The notes: a model not told the origin generated them from the sequence alone. Positions 33,868 to 43,643 are shown, numbered from the stretch's first letter. The stretch: DNA of 64,000 nucleotides from Roseovarius sp. MMSF_3350 (GCF_030733425.1 NZ_JASHIZ010000019.1:1-64000); one strand, 5' to 3'. Translations and numbers: made by a program.

Positions 33868-35355
33868 GTGGATTTGTATCGGAAAGTTTGGCTGGCTTGT
33901 GCTGAGGGCATGAGCCAGCGAGAAGCGGCGCGGCATTTCAACATTTCTCGCGACAGCGTAGCTAAGATGATGGCGTTCTCGGTTCCGCCTGGATATCGAC
34001 GAACGGCACCGGTCAAGCGACCAAAGCTGGATGCCTTCACCGGCATCATAGACGGTTGGCTGGACAGCGATCGGGAGATCCATCGCAAGCAGCGCCACAC
34101 GGCGAAGCGTGTGTTCGAGCGGCTCCGCGAAGAGCACGGGTTCACCGGCGGCTACACGATCGTGAAGGATTACATGCGTCAGCGCGAACGGCGCGGCCGC
34201 GAGATGTTCGTGCCGCTGGCGCATCCGCCCGGGCACGCCCAGGCCGACTTCGGCGAGGCGGTGGTTGTCGTCGACGGTGTTGAGCAGAAGGCACACTTCT
34301 TCGTCATGGATCTGCCGCACAGCGAAGGCTGCTTCGTGCGAGCCTATCCGGCGGCCACCGCCGAGGCTTGGGTCGATGGCCATATCCACGCCTTTGCCTT
34401 CTTCGGCAAGGTGCCGATCTCGATCCTGTACGACAACGACCGCTGCTTGGTTGCGAAGATCCTGCCGGACGGAACGCGCAAGCGGGCGACGCTCTTCAGC
34501 GGGTTCCTGTCACATTACCTGTTCCGTGATCGATACGGCCGTCCCGGCAAAGGCAACGACAAGGGCAACGCGGAGGGCCTGGTCGGCTATTCCCGGCGCA
34601 ACTTCATGGTGCCGATCCCGCGGTTTGCTTCTTGGGACGCGTTCAACTCCGATCTGGAGGAGCAGTGCCGCAAACGCCAGTCGGATGTCCTGCGGGGGCA
34701 ATCCGAGACCATCGGAGACCGGCTCGCGCGGGATCTGGCGGCGATGTCCGAACTCCCCGCTGCGCCGTTCGATGCCTGTGATCAGGCGACCGGACGGGTC
34801 AGCTCCCAGGCGCTGGTGCGCTACAAGACCAATGATTACTCGGTGCCGGTCGCCTACGGCCACCGTGACGTCTGGATCAGGGGCTATGTCGACGTGGTCG
34901 TGATCGGCTGCGGTGGCGAGGTGATCGCACGCCATCCCCGCTGCCACGACCGTGAGGACATGGTCTTTGATCCGGTGCATTACCTTCCGCTCATCGAGCA
35001 AAAGATCAACGCTCTGGACCAGGCGGCGCCCCTGGTTGAATGGGACCTGCCGTCTGAGTTCGCGACCCTGCGCCGCCTGATGGAAGCGCGGATGATAAAG
35101 GCCGGGCGCCGCGAGTATGTTCAGGTTCTGCGCCTGCTCGAGACCTTCGGCATCGATGACCTCCACGCCGCGGTGAAGAGGGCCCTGCAATTGGGGGCGG
35201 TCGGCTTTGATGCGGTCAAGCACCTCGTGCTCTGTCACGTCGAGAAGCGGCCGCCGAAGCTCGACCTCGACGTCTACCCCTACCTGCCACGCGCGCATGT
35301 CGAGACGACCTCGGTCGCCAGCTACATGGCCCTGACGTCGGAGGCGGCGGAATGA
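33868..35355 (+). CDS. istA: IS21 transposase IstA
   Basis: The 495-residue DDE transposase has an N-terminal helix-turn-helix (CAEGMSQREAARHFNISRDSV) and the catalytic core with GHAQADFGEAVVVVDG (first Asp), PISILYDNDRC (second Asp) and GNDKGNAEGLVGYSRRNFMV (Glu). A C-terminal beta domain with SSQALVRYKTNDYSVPVAYG follows. The first codon is GTG at 33868. It catalyses cut-and-paste or circle-mediated transposition together with IstB. Confidence 0.94.
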   Translation: MDLYRKVWLACAEGMSQREAARHFNISRDSVAKMMAFSVPPGYRRTAPVKRPKLDAFTGIIDGWLDSDREIHRKQRHTAKRVFERLREEHGFTGGYTIVKDYMRQRERRGREMFVPLAHPPGHAQADFGEAVVVVDGVEQKAHFFVMDLPHSEGCFVRAYPAATAEAWVDGHIHAFAFFGKVPISILYDNDRCLVAKILPDGTRKRATLFSGFLSHYLFRDRYGRPGKGNDKGNAEGLVGYSRRNFMVPIPRFASWDAFNSDLEEQCRKRQSDVLRGQSETIGDRLARDLAAMSELPAAPFDACDQATGRVSSQALVRYKTNDYSVPVAYGHRDVWIRGYVDVVVIGCGGEVIARHPRCHDREDMVFDPVHYLPLIEQKINALDQAAPLVEWDLPSEFATLRRLMEARMIKAGRREYVQVLRLLETFGIDDLHAAVKRALQLGAVGFDAVKHLVLCHVEKRPPKLDLDVYPYLPRAHVETTSVASYMALTSEAAE

Positions 35356-36113
35356 GTGACGCCCCGAAGATCCTGCTCGCGGATCATCTGAAGACGCTGA
35401 AGCTGCCGACCTTCCTGCGGGAATACGACAAGCTCGCCCGACAATGCGCCGCCGAAGGTCAGGACCACGTCCAGTTCCTGGCCCGCTTGGTCGAGTTGGA
35501 ACTGATCGACCGGGAGCGGCGGATGATCGAGCGGCGCATCAAGGCGGCGAAGTTCCCGGCCACCAAGAGCCTCGACAGCTTCGACTTCAAGGCGATCCCC
35601 AAGCTGAACAAGATGCAGGTGCTGGAACTTGCCCGCTGCGACTGGATCGAGCGGCGGGAGAACGTCATCGCCCTTGGCCCGAGCGGCACGGGCAAGACCC
35701 ATGTTGCTCTCGGCCTCGGGCTGGCGGCGTGCCAGAAGGGGTTGCCCGTCCGCTTCATCACCGCCGCCACGCTGGTCAGTGAACTGATGGAGGCCCGCGA
35801 CGAACGTCGCCTGCTGCGGCTGCAAAAGCAGTTGGCCAGCGTCAAGCTGCTCATCATTGACGAGCTGGGCTTCGTGCCGCTCTCCAAGACCGGTGCGGAG
35901 CTCTTGTTCGAGCTGATCTCGCAGCGCTATGAGCGCGGCGCCACGCTGATCACCAGCAACCTGCCGTTCGACGAATGGACCGAAACCTTCGGCACCGAAC
36001 GGCTGACCGGCGCTCTCCTCGACCGCCTGACCCATCACGTCAGCATTCTCGAAATGAACGGTGAGAGTTACAGGCTTGCCCAAAGCCGCGCCCGGAAAGA
36101 AGCCGGCACCTGA
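35352..36113 (+). CDS. istB: IS21 helper ATPase IstB
   Basis: The 253-residue AAA+ ATPase is related to DnaC. It shows Walker A LGPSGTGKTH (about residue 108), Walker B LLIIDELGF (about 171) and the IstB end HHVSILEMNGESYRLAQSR. It remodels target DNA and recruits IstA. Its ATG overlaps the istA stop (ATGA), the normal arrangement. Confidence 0.95.
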   Translation: MSDAPKILLADHLKTLKLPTFLREYDKLARQCAAEGQDHVQFLARLVELELIDRERRMIERRIKAAKFPATKSLDSFDFKAIPKLNKMQVLELARCDWIERRENVIALGPSGTGKTHVALGLGLAACQKGLPVRFITAATLVSELMEARDERRLLRLQKQLASVKLLIIDELGFVPLSKTGAELLFELISQRYERGATLITSNLPFDEWTETFGTERLTGALLDRLTHHVSILEMNGESYRLAQSRARKEAGT

Positions 36114-36128
36114 TCATCCGTCACAGAA

Positions 36129-36194
36129 TTGGCCCTGCGGGCCAATGCGCCATGGCACGCGCCAGCTATCTGGAGAGCACGCGTGCCATGGCGC
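36129..36194. terminator. Two hairpins downstream of istB
   Basis: TTGGCC-CTGCG-GGCCAA (36129-36145) is followed by a perfect 15-bp inverted repeat, GCGCCATGGCACGCG at 36147-36161 and its complement at 36180-36194, with an 18-base loop. No T-run follows. They may end istAB transcription or shield the transposase genes from outside transcription. Confidence 0.5.
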
Positions 36195-36264
36195 TTGGCA
36201 CCCCCCCACTGGCCTGGTTTTACGCCGCCGCGTGGCAGGTTTTTACTCCGCCGTTGACACCGGG

Positions 36265-36917
36265 AGGCATTCATTGCCGATGCCTGGCAAGTGGTTGGAC
36301 GCAAAGTGTCCAAAGAACGCTTACTTTCAGATATTTATGCGACTGCGGTTGACTCAGTGGGGTTGCCAGTCCAGCCGGATTCTGACGCTGTCCGCATGTT
36401 CCGCTTGGTGCTGGCCGAAAGGAGAAGCCTAATCCGACAGCGCGATGTGATTGAGGCACGGGCCATCGAGTTGCTGTCGGATCTGCCCGACTATCAGTTG
36501 CTGACGACCATTCCCGGGATCGGCCCGATCAACGCCATGACCATCCTGGCCGAGGCCGGTGACCTGCGTCGGTTTCGGCATCATCGCCAGTTCCTGAAGT
36601 TCTGCGGCATGGACCTCGCCACGGTCCAGTCCGGCATGTTCCGCGGCCAGAGCAGGATCTCGAAGTACGGCAATGCCCGGTTGCGTCGCACCCTCTGGAT
36701 GGCCGGCCAGACCGCTGTGCTGAAGCGGACCAATAGCTTCCGCGACAAGTTCGAACGCTACATCTCGAGGGCCCGGCACAACGCCCATCTACGCCGCAAG
36801 GCTTACACCGCCATCGCGGCCAAGATGGCGCGCACCGTACACGCCGTGGTCAAACACGGCGAACCCTATCGCCCCTTCTTCGAGGGGGTGAGCCCAGGCG
36901 GAAGGACCTCTCTCTGA
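36265..36917 (+). pseudogene. IS110-family transposase type B, C-terminal part (right of IS21)
   Basis: The frame resumes with EAFIADAWQVVGRKVSKERL and carries the transposase_20 (IS116/IS110/IS902) domain: LLTTIPGIGPINAMTILAEA (helix-hairpin-helix), FLKFCGMDLATVQSG, ISKYGNARLRRTLWMAGQ. It ends at TGA 36915-36917. A downstream translation start is possible within it, but the protein would lack the RuvC domain and be inactive. Confidence 0.85.
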
Positions 36918-37179
36918 CATGAGCCGTGGAGGCAGTGCGCTGACCTCGTAGATAATGTTCGGGCCTTCTGCTTGGGATTTGGGATCTCGTATTGAGGACG
37001 GTGAGGGCCGCCATCGCGCGTACCCTGTGTTTGCTATGGAAGAGATCATTTCTTGACGGCAGAGCCCGTCTGGGCAACCTTAACAGGGCATCTGGAGTAC
37101 CAAATGCCCCAAGACCTGCTGACCTAAGCAGCCAGATTTTCCCGACATAGGACGTTGTCACTTCGCAAGTGCTCCGTTG

Positions 37180-37467
37180 TCAGGCCCTCGGCTTTAGGTG
37201 GTTCAGGCTTTCCCTCAGGATCAGCTTGTCCAGCTTGAGCTCTGCTATGATCTTCTTCAGCCGGGCGTTCTCCTTCTCAAAGCTGCGCAGCTCCGACAGC
37301 TGTGAACGCGCCATCCCGCCGAACCGTCGGCGCCAATTGTAGTACGTCGCGTCGCTTACGCCGACGGCGCGGCATGCCGACTGTACATCACCGCCTTCCG
37401 CCAGCTTCAGCTCGATCTCGCGCAGATGCTTCAGGATGTCTTTGTCCGAATACCGTTTCCGAGCCAT
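37180..37467 (-). CDS. IS3-family OrfA (transposase helix-turn-helix subunit), orphan
   Basis: The 95-residue OrfA has an N-terminal helix-turn-helix (GGDVQSACRAVGVSDATYYN with WRRRFGGM) and a C-terminal leucine-zipper-like coil (ELRSFEKENARLKKIIAELK), ending in NHLKPRA. In intact IS3 elements OrfB follows by -1 frameshifting; here no OrfB sequence follows, so the element is 3'-truncated. The left terminus, reading TGTCCTTCCCCCC on the minus strand, starts at 37522. The start at 37467 (MARKRYSDKD) is the usual one. Confidence 0.85.
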   Translation of the reverse strand: MARKRYSDKDILKHLREIELKLAEGGDVQSACRAVGVSDATYYNWRRRFGGMARSQLSELRSFEKENARLKKIIAELKLDKLILRESLNHLKPRA

Positions 37468-37522
37468 TCCAAGTCTCACTCTCTCGGCCATCGTAGTGGC
37501 CCAGTTCTAGGGGGGAAGGACA

Positions 37523-37835
37523 GTAGGTTACGGCTAAGCCAACATGTGGATGCACTCAACCGGCACGTATTGTCGCCAGAGACCTTTTAAACTGCAGAGG
37601 CCGTCCACAGCATCAGGTCAAAAGCAGGTCACCCTCAATTCAGATTGATGCGGCTGAGACGAGGGTCGGACAAAGGGCAGGTGACCACATAACTAACTGT
37701 AAAACGATTGACATCTTGGAATTAACAATTTTAAAGCGGCCAAAAGCCAAGCTGGAGTTACTCAATAAGCAGCTGGCAGTCTTTGAATAAGCAGCCCAAA
37801 GTCTTGTGATCCAATTCAACTAAGGAGCAATACCC
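37523..37835 (+). promoter_or_regulatory. Upstream region of the carbonic-anhydrase-like gene with a weak promoter candidate
   Basis: No gene was seen in these 313 bases. A perfect TTGACA at 37708-37713 is followed after 17 bases by TTAAAG (37731-37736), only a half match to a -10 box, about 100 bases before the GTG start. The ribosome-binding site AAGGAG lies at 37822-37827. Confidence 0.3.
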
Positions 37836-38405
37836 GTGACCGCACATCTCTTCGCTTTGGAAGACATCGAACCTCGTGGACCCACTGAAGGAGAAGCTTT
37901 TGTTGCGCCGACTGCGGTTTTGATCGGGGACGTGCAGATTGATGTTGACGCTAGCGTTTGGTTTGGGGCGGTGCTTCGAGCTGATGACGATACAATATAT
38001 TTAGGAGTAGGGTCAAATATTCAAGATAACAGCGTGCTGCATGTTGACCCTGGGTTTCCCATACACATCGGGGCAAACTGCACAATTGGCCATCGTGCGA
38101 TGATCCACGGCTGTTGCATCGGTGATAACACTTTGATCGGTATGGGTGCCACTATTCTAAATGGAGCCAAGATAGGCAAAAACTGTTTGATTGGCGCGGG
38201 TGCGCTGGTCACCGAGGGCAAGGAAATTCCCGACAATACACTAGTGGTCGGAAGTCCAGCCCGTGCAGTGCGTAGTATCGACGCTGCAGGCGTGGCTGAG
38301 TTAACAAAATCCGCAGAGCTTTATCAACTCCGCTGGAGGCGATTTGCCAAAGGACTCGAACGTGCCGCTTTTCCCGTAGGAATTACCACTTCGAAAAACA
38401 TTTGA
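37836..38405 (+). CDS. Gamma-carbonic-anhydrase-like protein (left-handed beta-helix)
   Basis: The 189-residue hexapeptide-repeat protein has the gamma-class pattern VWFGAVLRADDDTIYLGVGS, NIQDNSVLHVDPG, IGANCTIGHRAMIHGCCIGD and LIGMGATILNGAKIG, followed by a C-terminal helix. The three zinc-ligand His positions correspond to LHVD, GHRAM and IHGC. It is trimeric in known relatives; activity as carbonic anhydrase or as a CoA-linked acyltransferase partner is not settled. It begins with GTG after AAGGAG. It starts the third catabolic island; a role near CoA-transfer chemistry, as for CaiE-like proteins, is possible. Confidence 0.88.
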   Translation: MTAHLFALEDIEPRGPTEGEAFVAPTAVLIGDVQIDVDASVWFGAVLRADDDTIYLGVGSNIQDNSVLHVDPGFPIHIGANCTIGHRAMIHGCCIGDNTLIGMGATILNGAKIGKNCLIGAGALVTEGKEIPDNTLVVGSPARAVRSIDAAGVAELTKSAELYQLRWRRFAKGLERAAFPVGITTSKNI

Positions 38406-38538
38406 AATTTGTCCCGGACTGAATTCCGCACAAAAGATCCAGGAACGAATTTTTTCTGTTAAGCAGTGGAAGTATAGGTTTTCCAAAATTAGTGGCTGGA
38501 TGCGGATTACCTATATTTACGGATAAATTTGCCGCAGA

Positions 38539-39438
38539 TCACAATGTTTTAGAGCTTTTTCTTACCTCGTCTTGTAACCAATCCAAGAAGGTCGGAAAAA
38601 ACGGATGATCTTCCGTCTTTTTGGGGCGGATGACATAAAATGGGCAGACGATCTCAGCGTTGTCGCGAAACGCGACTGCAAGTCGGTTTGATGCGAATTC
38701 GCGGCTTAACAGCTCTTCAATTCCAATTGCGATACCCAGCCCGCTCATCGCGGCTTCATACATCATTGATGCATTTTCAAACCATTGGCCACGCGACGTG
38801 TCTAATGGCACACCATTTGCCTTCGACCATCGATCCCAATCGTTGGGTCTGGTGTCGCAATGCAGTAATGCGTCTTGCCAGTCTTCAGTGTCACCGAACA
38901 ATGTCTCAGGAGGAAGGTAGTCTGGACGGCACACTGGAACCAGGGTCGTCTCCAGCAGCCGTGTCGAAATATAGCGAGGATCACTTGCGCAGCCCGAAAG
39001 GATCGCCAGATCAATGCCTCTTTGTTCAAATGGGACGTCATGGCTGAGTGTTGTAACAATCCGAAGCTGAGCGTCAGGATGCGATTGTACGTAGTGTGAC
39101 CAACGCGGGACAAGCCAGCTGACAATAAAGCTAGGATAAGCGCTTATAATAAGCGGGCGATCAGTGCGTTGCTGCTTTAGGTCCAGCGTAGCTAATTTTA
39201 TTCGGTCAAAGATATCTGCAACATTGTCGAAATAGATCTGCCCTTCGCGGGTCAGCGAAATTTTCCGGTGCATTCGGTGGAATAGCATGCAGCCCAAATA
39301 GGCTTCCAAAGATTGTATGGAGCGACTGACAGCCGCTGGCGTCACACTCAGTTCATTAGCAGCTTTAGCAAAGCTACCTACGCGTCCCACCTTAACGAAG
39401 GTTCGCAACCCATTAAGTGGTGGGAGCCACGGATCCAT
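38539..39438 (-). CDS. LysR-family transcriptional regulator
   Basis: The 299-residue protein of the GcvA-like branch has an N-terminal winged helix (GSFAKAANELSVTPAAVSRSIQSLE, about residues 20-44) and a periplasmic-binding-like effector domain (about 90-290). It is divergent from the FAD oxidase gene, the classic arrangement for a LysR activator of its neighbour. The inducer is unknown. Confidence 0.92.
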   Translation of the reverse strand: MDPWLPPLNGLRTFVKVGRVGSFAKAANELSVTPAAVSRSIQSLEAYLGCMLFHRMHRKISLTREGQIYFDNVADIFDRIKLATLDLKQQRTDRPLIISAYPSFIVSWLVPRWSHYVQSHPDAQLRIVTTLSHDVPFEQRGIDLAILSGCASDPRYISTRLLETTLVPVCRPDYLPPETLFGDTEDWQDALLHCDTRPNDWDRWSKANGVPLDTSRGQWFENASMMYEAAMSGLGIAIGIEELLSREFASNRLAVAFRDNAEIVCPFYVIRPKKTEDHPFFPTFLDWLQDEVRKSSKTL

Positions 39439-39526
39439 ATGCAGCCTTCAGGTAACAAAAATTCAACTAATGACTAAAATTAAGTGTGTTGTAAGTCAAT
39501 GGCCGATTTCGGACTTTAAGCGCACA

Positions 39527-39553
39527 ACGAATAACAACTGGATGATTGTTCGT
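39527..39553. promoter_or_regulatory. Imperfect dyad in the LysR/oxidase intergenic region
   Basis: ACGAATAACAA (39527-39537) faces TTGTTCGT (39546-39553) in the 143-base gap between the LysR gene and the oxidase gene; the arms match except for one extra T. It is a candidate LysR-type binding site close to the oxidase start at 39582. The spacing and position make this tentative. Confidence 0.35.
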
Positions 39554-39581
39554 TAGCGCAAATTTGCTAAGGAGGCTTGTT

Positions 39582-41189
39582 GTGAGCGAGAGACGTAGAA
39601 AATTTTATGCGTGGGGATTTGAGGATCAGAGCGCAACGGCCGAAGAGATGGCCCCGGTTCTAGATACTTGGCATCGTACCTTTGGCGTCGACTCTTTCGA
39701 TGTAATGGCTGCACCAACCCTCGACAGCATCGACATGCCTGAAAGCAGAATAAATGTTTTCCCGGAGGCAATTAAGACTATCTGTCGCACTGATCGGTAC
39801 GAACGCGCCTTGCATAGCTATGGCCGATCATTCCTGGACAGCGCTAAGATGTTCCGTGGTGATTTTAGAAACGCCCCCGACGTGGTTGCTTATCCGCGCA
39901 CCGAAGATGACGTCCGCGCAATCATAGACTGGGCTGGTGACATTGGTGCTGCGGTTATTCCATTTGGCGGCGGGTCGAGTGTAGTCGGCGGAGTGAATCC
40001 TGAAATCGAGGGAAACTATGCCGGTGTAGTGACCATCGACATGTGGTATTTAAATAAAGTTTTGGAATTCGACCCCGTGTCCCGTTCGGCGCGTGTGCAG
40101 GCTGGGGTGTATGGGCCCGACCTGGAAACACAATTGAAAGATCACAATGCCACACTGCGTCATTATCCTCAAAGCTTTGAGCTTTCGACGCTTGGTGGCT
40201 GGATTGCGACGCGGGCTGCCGGGCACTACGCGACACACGGCACTTATATTGATGACTACGTCGAAAATATTCGGATGGTATCGCCAAGTGGAATTAGCGA
40301 AAGCCGCCGTTTGCCTGCTTCTGGTGCGGGTCCGTCGCCCGACCGATACGTGATGGGTACCGAAGGATCAGTGGGCATTATCACCGAAGCTTGGATTAGG
40401 GTTCTTTCCCGGATCAAGCACAAAGCGACCAAGACAGTGACTTTTGCTGAATATGATCAGGGAGTTGAAGCGGTACGTGCGATCTCGCAATCTGGACTTT
40501 ATCCAGATAACTGCCGGCTGATCGATGCGCTTGAAGCTAAGCTGACCGGATCATTTGATGGAACCCGCCCCATTCTGGTTCTTGGATATGAAAGCTCACA
40601 TTATCCCGTCGATCAAATTCTGGATCTAACCGTTGATTTGTGTCGCGAGTTCGGAGGCACGCCAGTTAATGAGACAGAACAGGGACGCAACAGCGTAGCT
40701 GGTCAATGGCGTAACGCCTTTATTCGAGGGCCATACTATCGCGAGCACATGACCGCGCGCGGTATATGTCGTGAGACCTTTGAAACGGCTGTGTGCTGGA
40801 AAGATTTCAAAGAGCTGCATAGCACAGTCATCGAAACAGTGAATGCAGCGATCAAGCGTGTGACCGGTCGGGCAGGCACTGTTACCTGTCGCTTTACTCA
40901 TGTCTACCCCAATGGTCCCGCACCGTATTTCACCTTCCATTGCCTGCCGGATCGTGAACGGATGGGTGAGCAATGCATGGAGATCAAGATTGCAGCCTAT
41001 GATGCCGTGATGAAGGCCGGGGGAACGATAACCCACCACCACGCTGTCGGTAGACTGCACATGCCATGGTACGAAGAACAGCGTCCTGCACCGATTAGCG
41101 CAGCATTCTCGGCGGCAAAACAAGCGCTTGATCCCAAGTCGATCATGAACCCTGGTGTGATCATTTCTGAACAGGTGGGGATTAGATGA
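39582..41189 (+). CDS. FAD-binding oxidase (alkyl-DHAP synthase / D-2-hydroxyacid oxidase family)
   Basis: The 535-residue flavoprotein has a PCMH-type FAD domain: VAYPRTEDDVRAIIDWAGDI, VIPFGGGSSVVGGV (pyrophosphate loop, about residues 125-138), YPQSFELSTLGGWIATRAAG and MGTEGSVGIITEAWIRV. A C-terminal GGTITHHHAVGRLHMPWYEE has the triple His of alkyl-dihydroxyacetonephosphate synthases. In bacteria such proteins are mostly oxidases of 2-hydroxy acids or related compounds. The GTG start at 39582 follows AAGGAGG; a longer TTG-initiated reading from 39546 has no ribosome-binding site. It overlaps the CoA-transferase gene by ATGA. Confidence 0.87.
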   Translation: MSERRRKFYAWGFEDQSATAEEMAPVLDTWHRTFGVDSFDVMAAPTLDSIDMPESRINVFPEAIKTICRTDRYERALHSYGRSFLDSAKMFRGDFRNAPDVVAYPRTEDDVRAIIDWAGDIGAAVIPFGGGSSVVGGVNPEIEGNYAGVVTIDMWYLNKVLEFDPVSRSARVQAGVYGPDLETQLKDHNATLRHYPQSFELSTLGGWIATRAAGHYATHGTYIDDYVENIRMVSPSGISESRRLPASGAGPSPDRYVMGTEGSVGIITEAWIRVLSRIKHKATKTVTFAEYDQGVEAVRAISQSGLYPDNCRLIDALEAKLTGSFDGTRPILVLGYESSHYPVDQILDLTVDLCREFGGTPVNETEQGRNSVAGQWRNAFIRGPYYREHMTARGICRETFETAVCWKDFKELHSTVIETVNAAIKRVTGRAGTVTCRFTHVYPNGPAPYFTFHCLPDRERMGEQCMEIKIAAYDAVMKAGGTITHHHAVGRLHMPWYEEQRPAPISAAFSAAKQALDPKSIMNPGVIISEQVGIR

Positions 41190-42403
41190 ATTCGCCACTT
41201 GAAGGTTTGCGCGTCCTCGATCTATCGCGCATTCTTGCGGGGCCAAGCTGCGCCCAGACATTGGGAGATCTGGGAGCTGATGTCATCAAAATCGAAAGAC
41301 CGGATAAGGGTGATGATATTCGCGGCTGGGGCCCGCCCTTTCTAAAAGATCGTGACGGTAACGACACGCTCGAAAGCGCCTATTTCATGTCGACCAATCG
41401 CAACAAGCGGTCCCTGACCATCGACATTTCTTCTCAGGAAGGTCTAGAGATCATTAATGACCTCATCGACAAGAGCGACGTTCTGATCGAGAATTTTAAG
41501 GTAGGTGATCTTAAGCGCCGCGGCCTGGACTGGGATACGGTCCACGCCCGCAACCCAAATCTTGTCTATTGCTCCATCACAGGGTTCGGGCAGTCAGGAC
41601 CTTATGCCACACGGCCCGGCTACGACTTCGTCGTTCAGGGTATGGGCGGGCTAATGAGCATCACCGGCGAGACTGAAGGGATGCCGATGAAGGTGGGGGT
41701 GCCGATTTCCGACATCATGGCGGGAATGTATGCGACAGTGTCTATCTTAGCGGCTCTGAGGGAGCGTGATCAAACAGGTTCCGGGCGGCACATAGATATA
41801 TCGCTGCTCGATTGTCAGGTCGGATGGTTGTACAATCAGGCCTCAAACTACTTGATCGGGGGTACGGAGCCACAACGGTTGGGCAATGCCCATCCGAACA
41901 TCGTTCCGTATGAAACGTTTGCGACAGCTGATGGACACATCAACCTTGCCGTCGGAAACGACAATCAGTTTGAGCGCCTTTGTCAGGCTATCGAGCGACC
42001 TGATCTGGTGGACAATTCAAGGTCAGCAACAAACACCCAACGACTTGTCAATCGCAAAGCGATACTAATCGAAATCCGCTCAGAGTTTACTAAGCGTTCT
42101 TCGACCAAGTGGCTGGCCGATCTGCAAACGGCTGGAATACCTTGCGGGCCAATCAACACCCTTGCCCAAGTTTTTGACGATCCTCACATTCAGGCACGCG
42201 GCATCGTTCAAGAGGTCGAACATAGCGCCGCACCAGATGTGAAGGCCAAGATAATGCGTACCCCCATTCGGATGGAGGGTCACGAACTCGATGTTCGTCT
42301 GCCACCTCCTATGTTGGGCGAGCACACTAATGAAATCTTATCCGAGATGCTCGAGTATGATCCCACTAGAATTGCAAAGCTACGGGAGAATGGGGCGATA
42401 TAA
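41186..42403 (+). CDS. CaiB/BaiF family CoA-transferase (class III)
   Basis: The 405-residue protein starts NSPLEGLRVLDLSRILAGPS, the usual beginning of formyl-CoA-type transferases, and contains VIKIERPDKGDDIRGWGPPF, YCSITGFGQSGPYATRPGYD (the last Asp is the catalytic nucleophile) and VPISDIMAGMYA. It moves CoA between two carboxylic acids, presumably activating the acid produced or imported by its neighbours. Overlap with the oxidase stop indicates coupling. Confidence 0.92.
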   Translation: MNSPLEGLRVLDLSRILAGPSCAQTLGDLGADVIKIERPDKGDDIRGWGPPFLKDRDGNDTLESAYFMSTNRNKRSLTIDISSQEGLEIINDLIDKSDVLIENFKVGDLKRRGLDWDTVHARNPNLVYCSITGFGQSGPYATRPGYDFVVQGMGGLMSITGETEGMPMKVGVPISDIMAGMYATVSILAALRERDQTGSGRHIDISLLDCQVGWLYNQASNYLIGGTEPQRLGNAHPNIVPYETFATADGHINLAVGNDNQFERLCQAIERPDLVDNSRSATNTQRLVNRKAILIEIRSEFTKRSSTKWLADLQTAGIPCGPINTLAQVFDDPHIQARGIVQEVEHSAAPDVKAKIMRTPIRMEGHELDVRLPPPMLGEHTNEILSEMLEYDPTRIAKLRENGAI

Positions 42404-42662
42404 ATGCGGCAATCTTACTCTACCTGAAGCTTCTGGAAAGACACGCCGAGGGAGCGGCTAACCCAAACAAGAGGGTCGGGAAAGCAACTAAGATTGGCAA
42501 ATGATTCAATGGCACACGAGGTTCTTTTGTCCCTGTGGAACGCTTTGTGATCGGTTGACGAAAGGTTTCAACGCAATTCGGTGAAGTCTACGCAGCTGCT
42601 TGCCACGGAAAGGGTCGAAGAGAGAGAGCTAGTATTTTGCTAGCCAAAAGGGAGGAAGACTG

Positions 42663-43643
42663 ATGAGATCGAAGCTGAAGCTGAGTGCGGCATTCATGGT
42701 GAGTGCTTTTACTTTAGCAACTGCCACTGGAGCTGTTGCAGAATACCCAGAACGCGCCATTCAAGCTATTGTCCCCTGGGGAGCGGGGGGCGGTGCCGAC
42801 GGTGTTGTTCGGAAAATCATGAGCATCGCTGAACGTGATTTACCAGAATCCATCTTTGTCGAGAATCTGGATGGGGGCGTCACCTCTATCGGAATAAATC
42901 GACTCATGAACTCGTCTGCTGACGGTTACACCATTGGTGCTTTAACCTACGATAGCATCGTGACTGTGCCATGGGAAAAAATTCTACCCGGCTACAGTCT
43001 CGACAAGCTTGATATGATAGCTTTGGTCACCACCGAACCTAATGCGATGATCGTTGGTAGCGATACAGATTATACTTCCTTCGACGAACTTGTTGCAGCG
43101 GCAAAGGAAGCGGAAGGAGAAATCAACGTCGGCATTATGGGCCTAGGGTCCATGACGCATCTGACACTTTTGCAGCTTCAGGAAATGACCAATACTAGAT
43201 TTCGCGTGGTTTCATTTCCCGACGGTAGCGCAGGTCAGAAAGAAGGCGTCCTATCCGGCGAGGTCGACGCGGCGGTCACCAGTCTTGGGGATTTTGCACC
43301 CTTGCTGGCATCCGGGGACGCGCGTGGACTTGTCGAGTTCAGCGCGACCGAAAATCCGGGGTTTCCTGATGTACCTACAAGCGAAGAGGTAGGGCTTAAC
43401 CTTCAGACGGGGAGTTTCTTGTTGTTTGCTACTCCGGCCGGAACGCCTGATGAGGCGAAACGGATTCTGGAAGAGGCGATCAAGACCGCTTGGGACAGCG
43501 ACGAGTTTCAGGATTGGGCGGAAAAGGTCGGTGTGACGGCCACCTGGATGGGGAGTGATGAGGTTACGGAATTCGCTACTAACTTTCAGGCTAAGGTTTT
43601 CGAAATTCTCGAAGACCTGACGGAACGTGGTATCCTCGAATAG
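42663..43643 (+). CDS. Tripartite tricarboxylate transporter substrate-binding protein (TctC type)
   Basis: The 326-residue periplasmic receptor has a signal peptide (MRSKLKLSAAFMVSAFTLAT, cleavage near AVAEYP) and the TctC/Bug fold, with the conserved YPERAIQAIVPWGAGGGAD loop and LMNSSADGYTIGALTYDS. Bug receptors bind small carboxylates. The ribosome-binding site is GGGAGGAAGACTG. A 259-base gap separates it from the CoA-transferase gene and may contain its own promoter. Confidence 0.9.
   Translation: MRSKLKLSAAFMVSAFTLATATGAVAEYPERAIQAIVPWGAGGGADGVVRKIMSIAERDLPESIFVENLDGGVTSIGINRLMNSSADGYTIGALTYDSIVTVPWEKILPGYSLDKLDMIALVTTEPNAMIVGSDTDYTSFDELVAAAKEAEGEINVGIMGLGSMTHLTLLQLQEMTNTRFRVVSFPDGSAGQKEGVLSGEVDAAVTSLGDFAPLLASGDARGLVEFSATENPGFPDVPTSEEVGLNLQTGSFLLFATPAGTPDEAKRILEEAIKTAWDSDEFQDWAEKVGVTATWMGSDEVTEFATNFQAKVFEILEDLTERGILE

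Larger units (their letters stand above)
33750..36259 (+). mobile_element. Intact IS21-family element with CCGGG target duplication
   Basis: The element runs from TGAGAACGGCGG (33750) to CCGCCGTTGACA (36259), with 5'-TG...CA-3' ends as usual for IS21. A 5-bp direct repeat CCGGG flanks it (33745-33749 and 36260-36264). Sub-terminal repeats of the GCGTAAAA-GGCCA kind occur at both ends (33806-33822 and near 36216). It carries istA and istB overlapping by 4 bases. Removing the element plus one CCGGG restores the IS110 frame, proving the insertion order. Confidence 0.92.
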
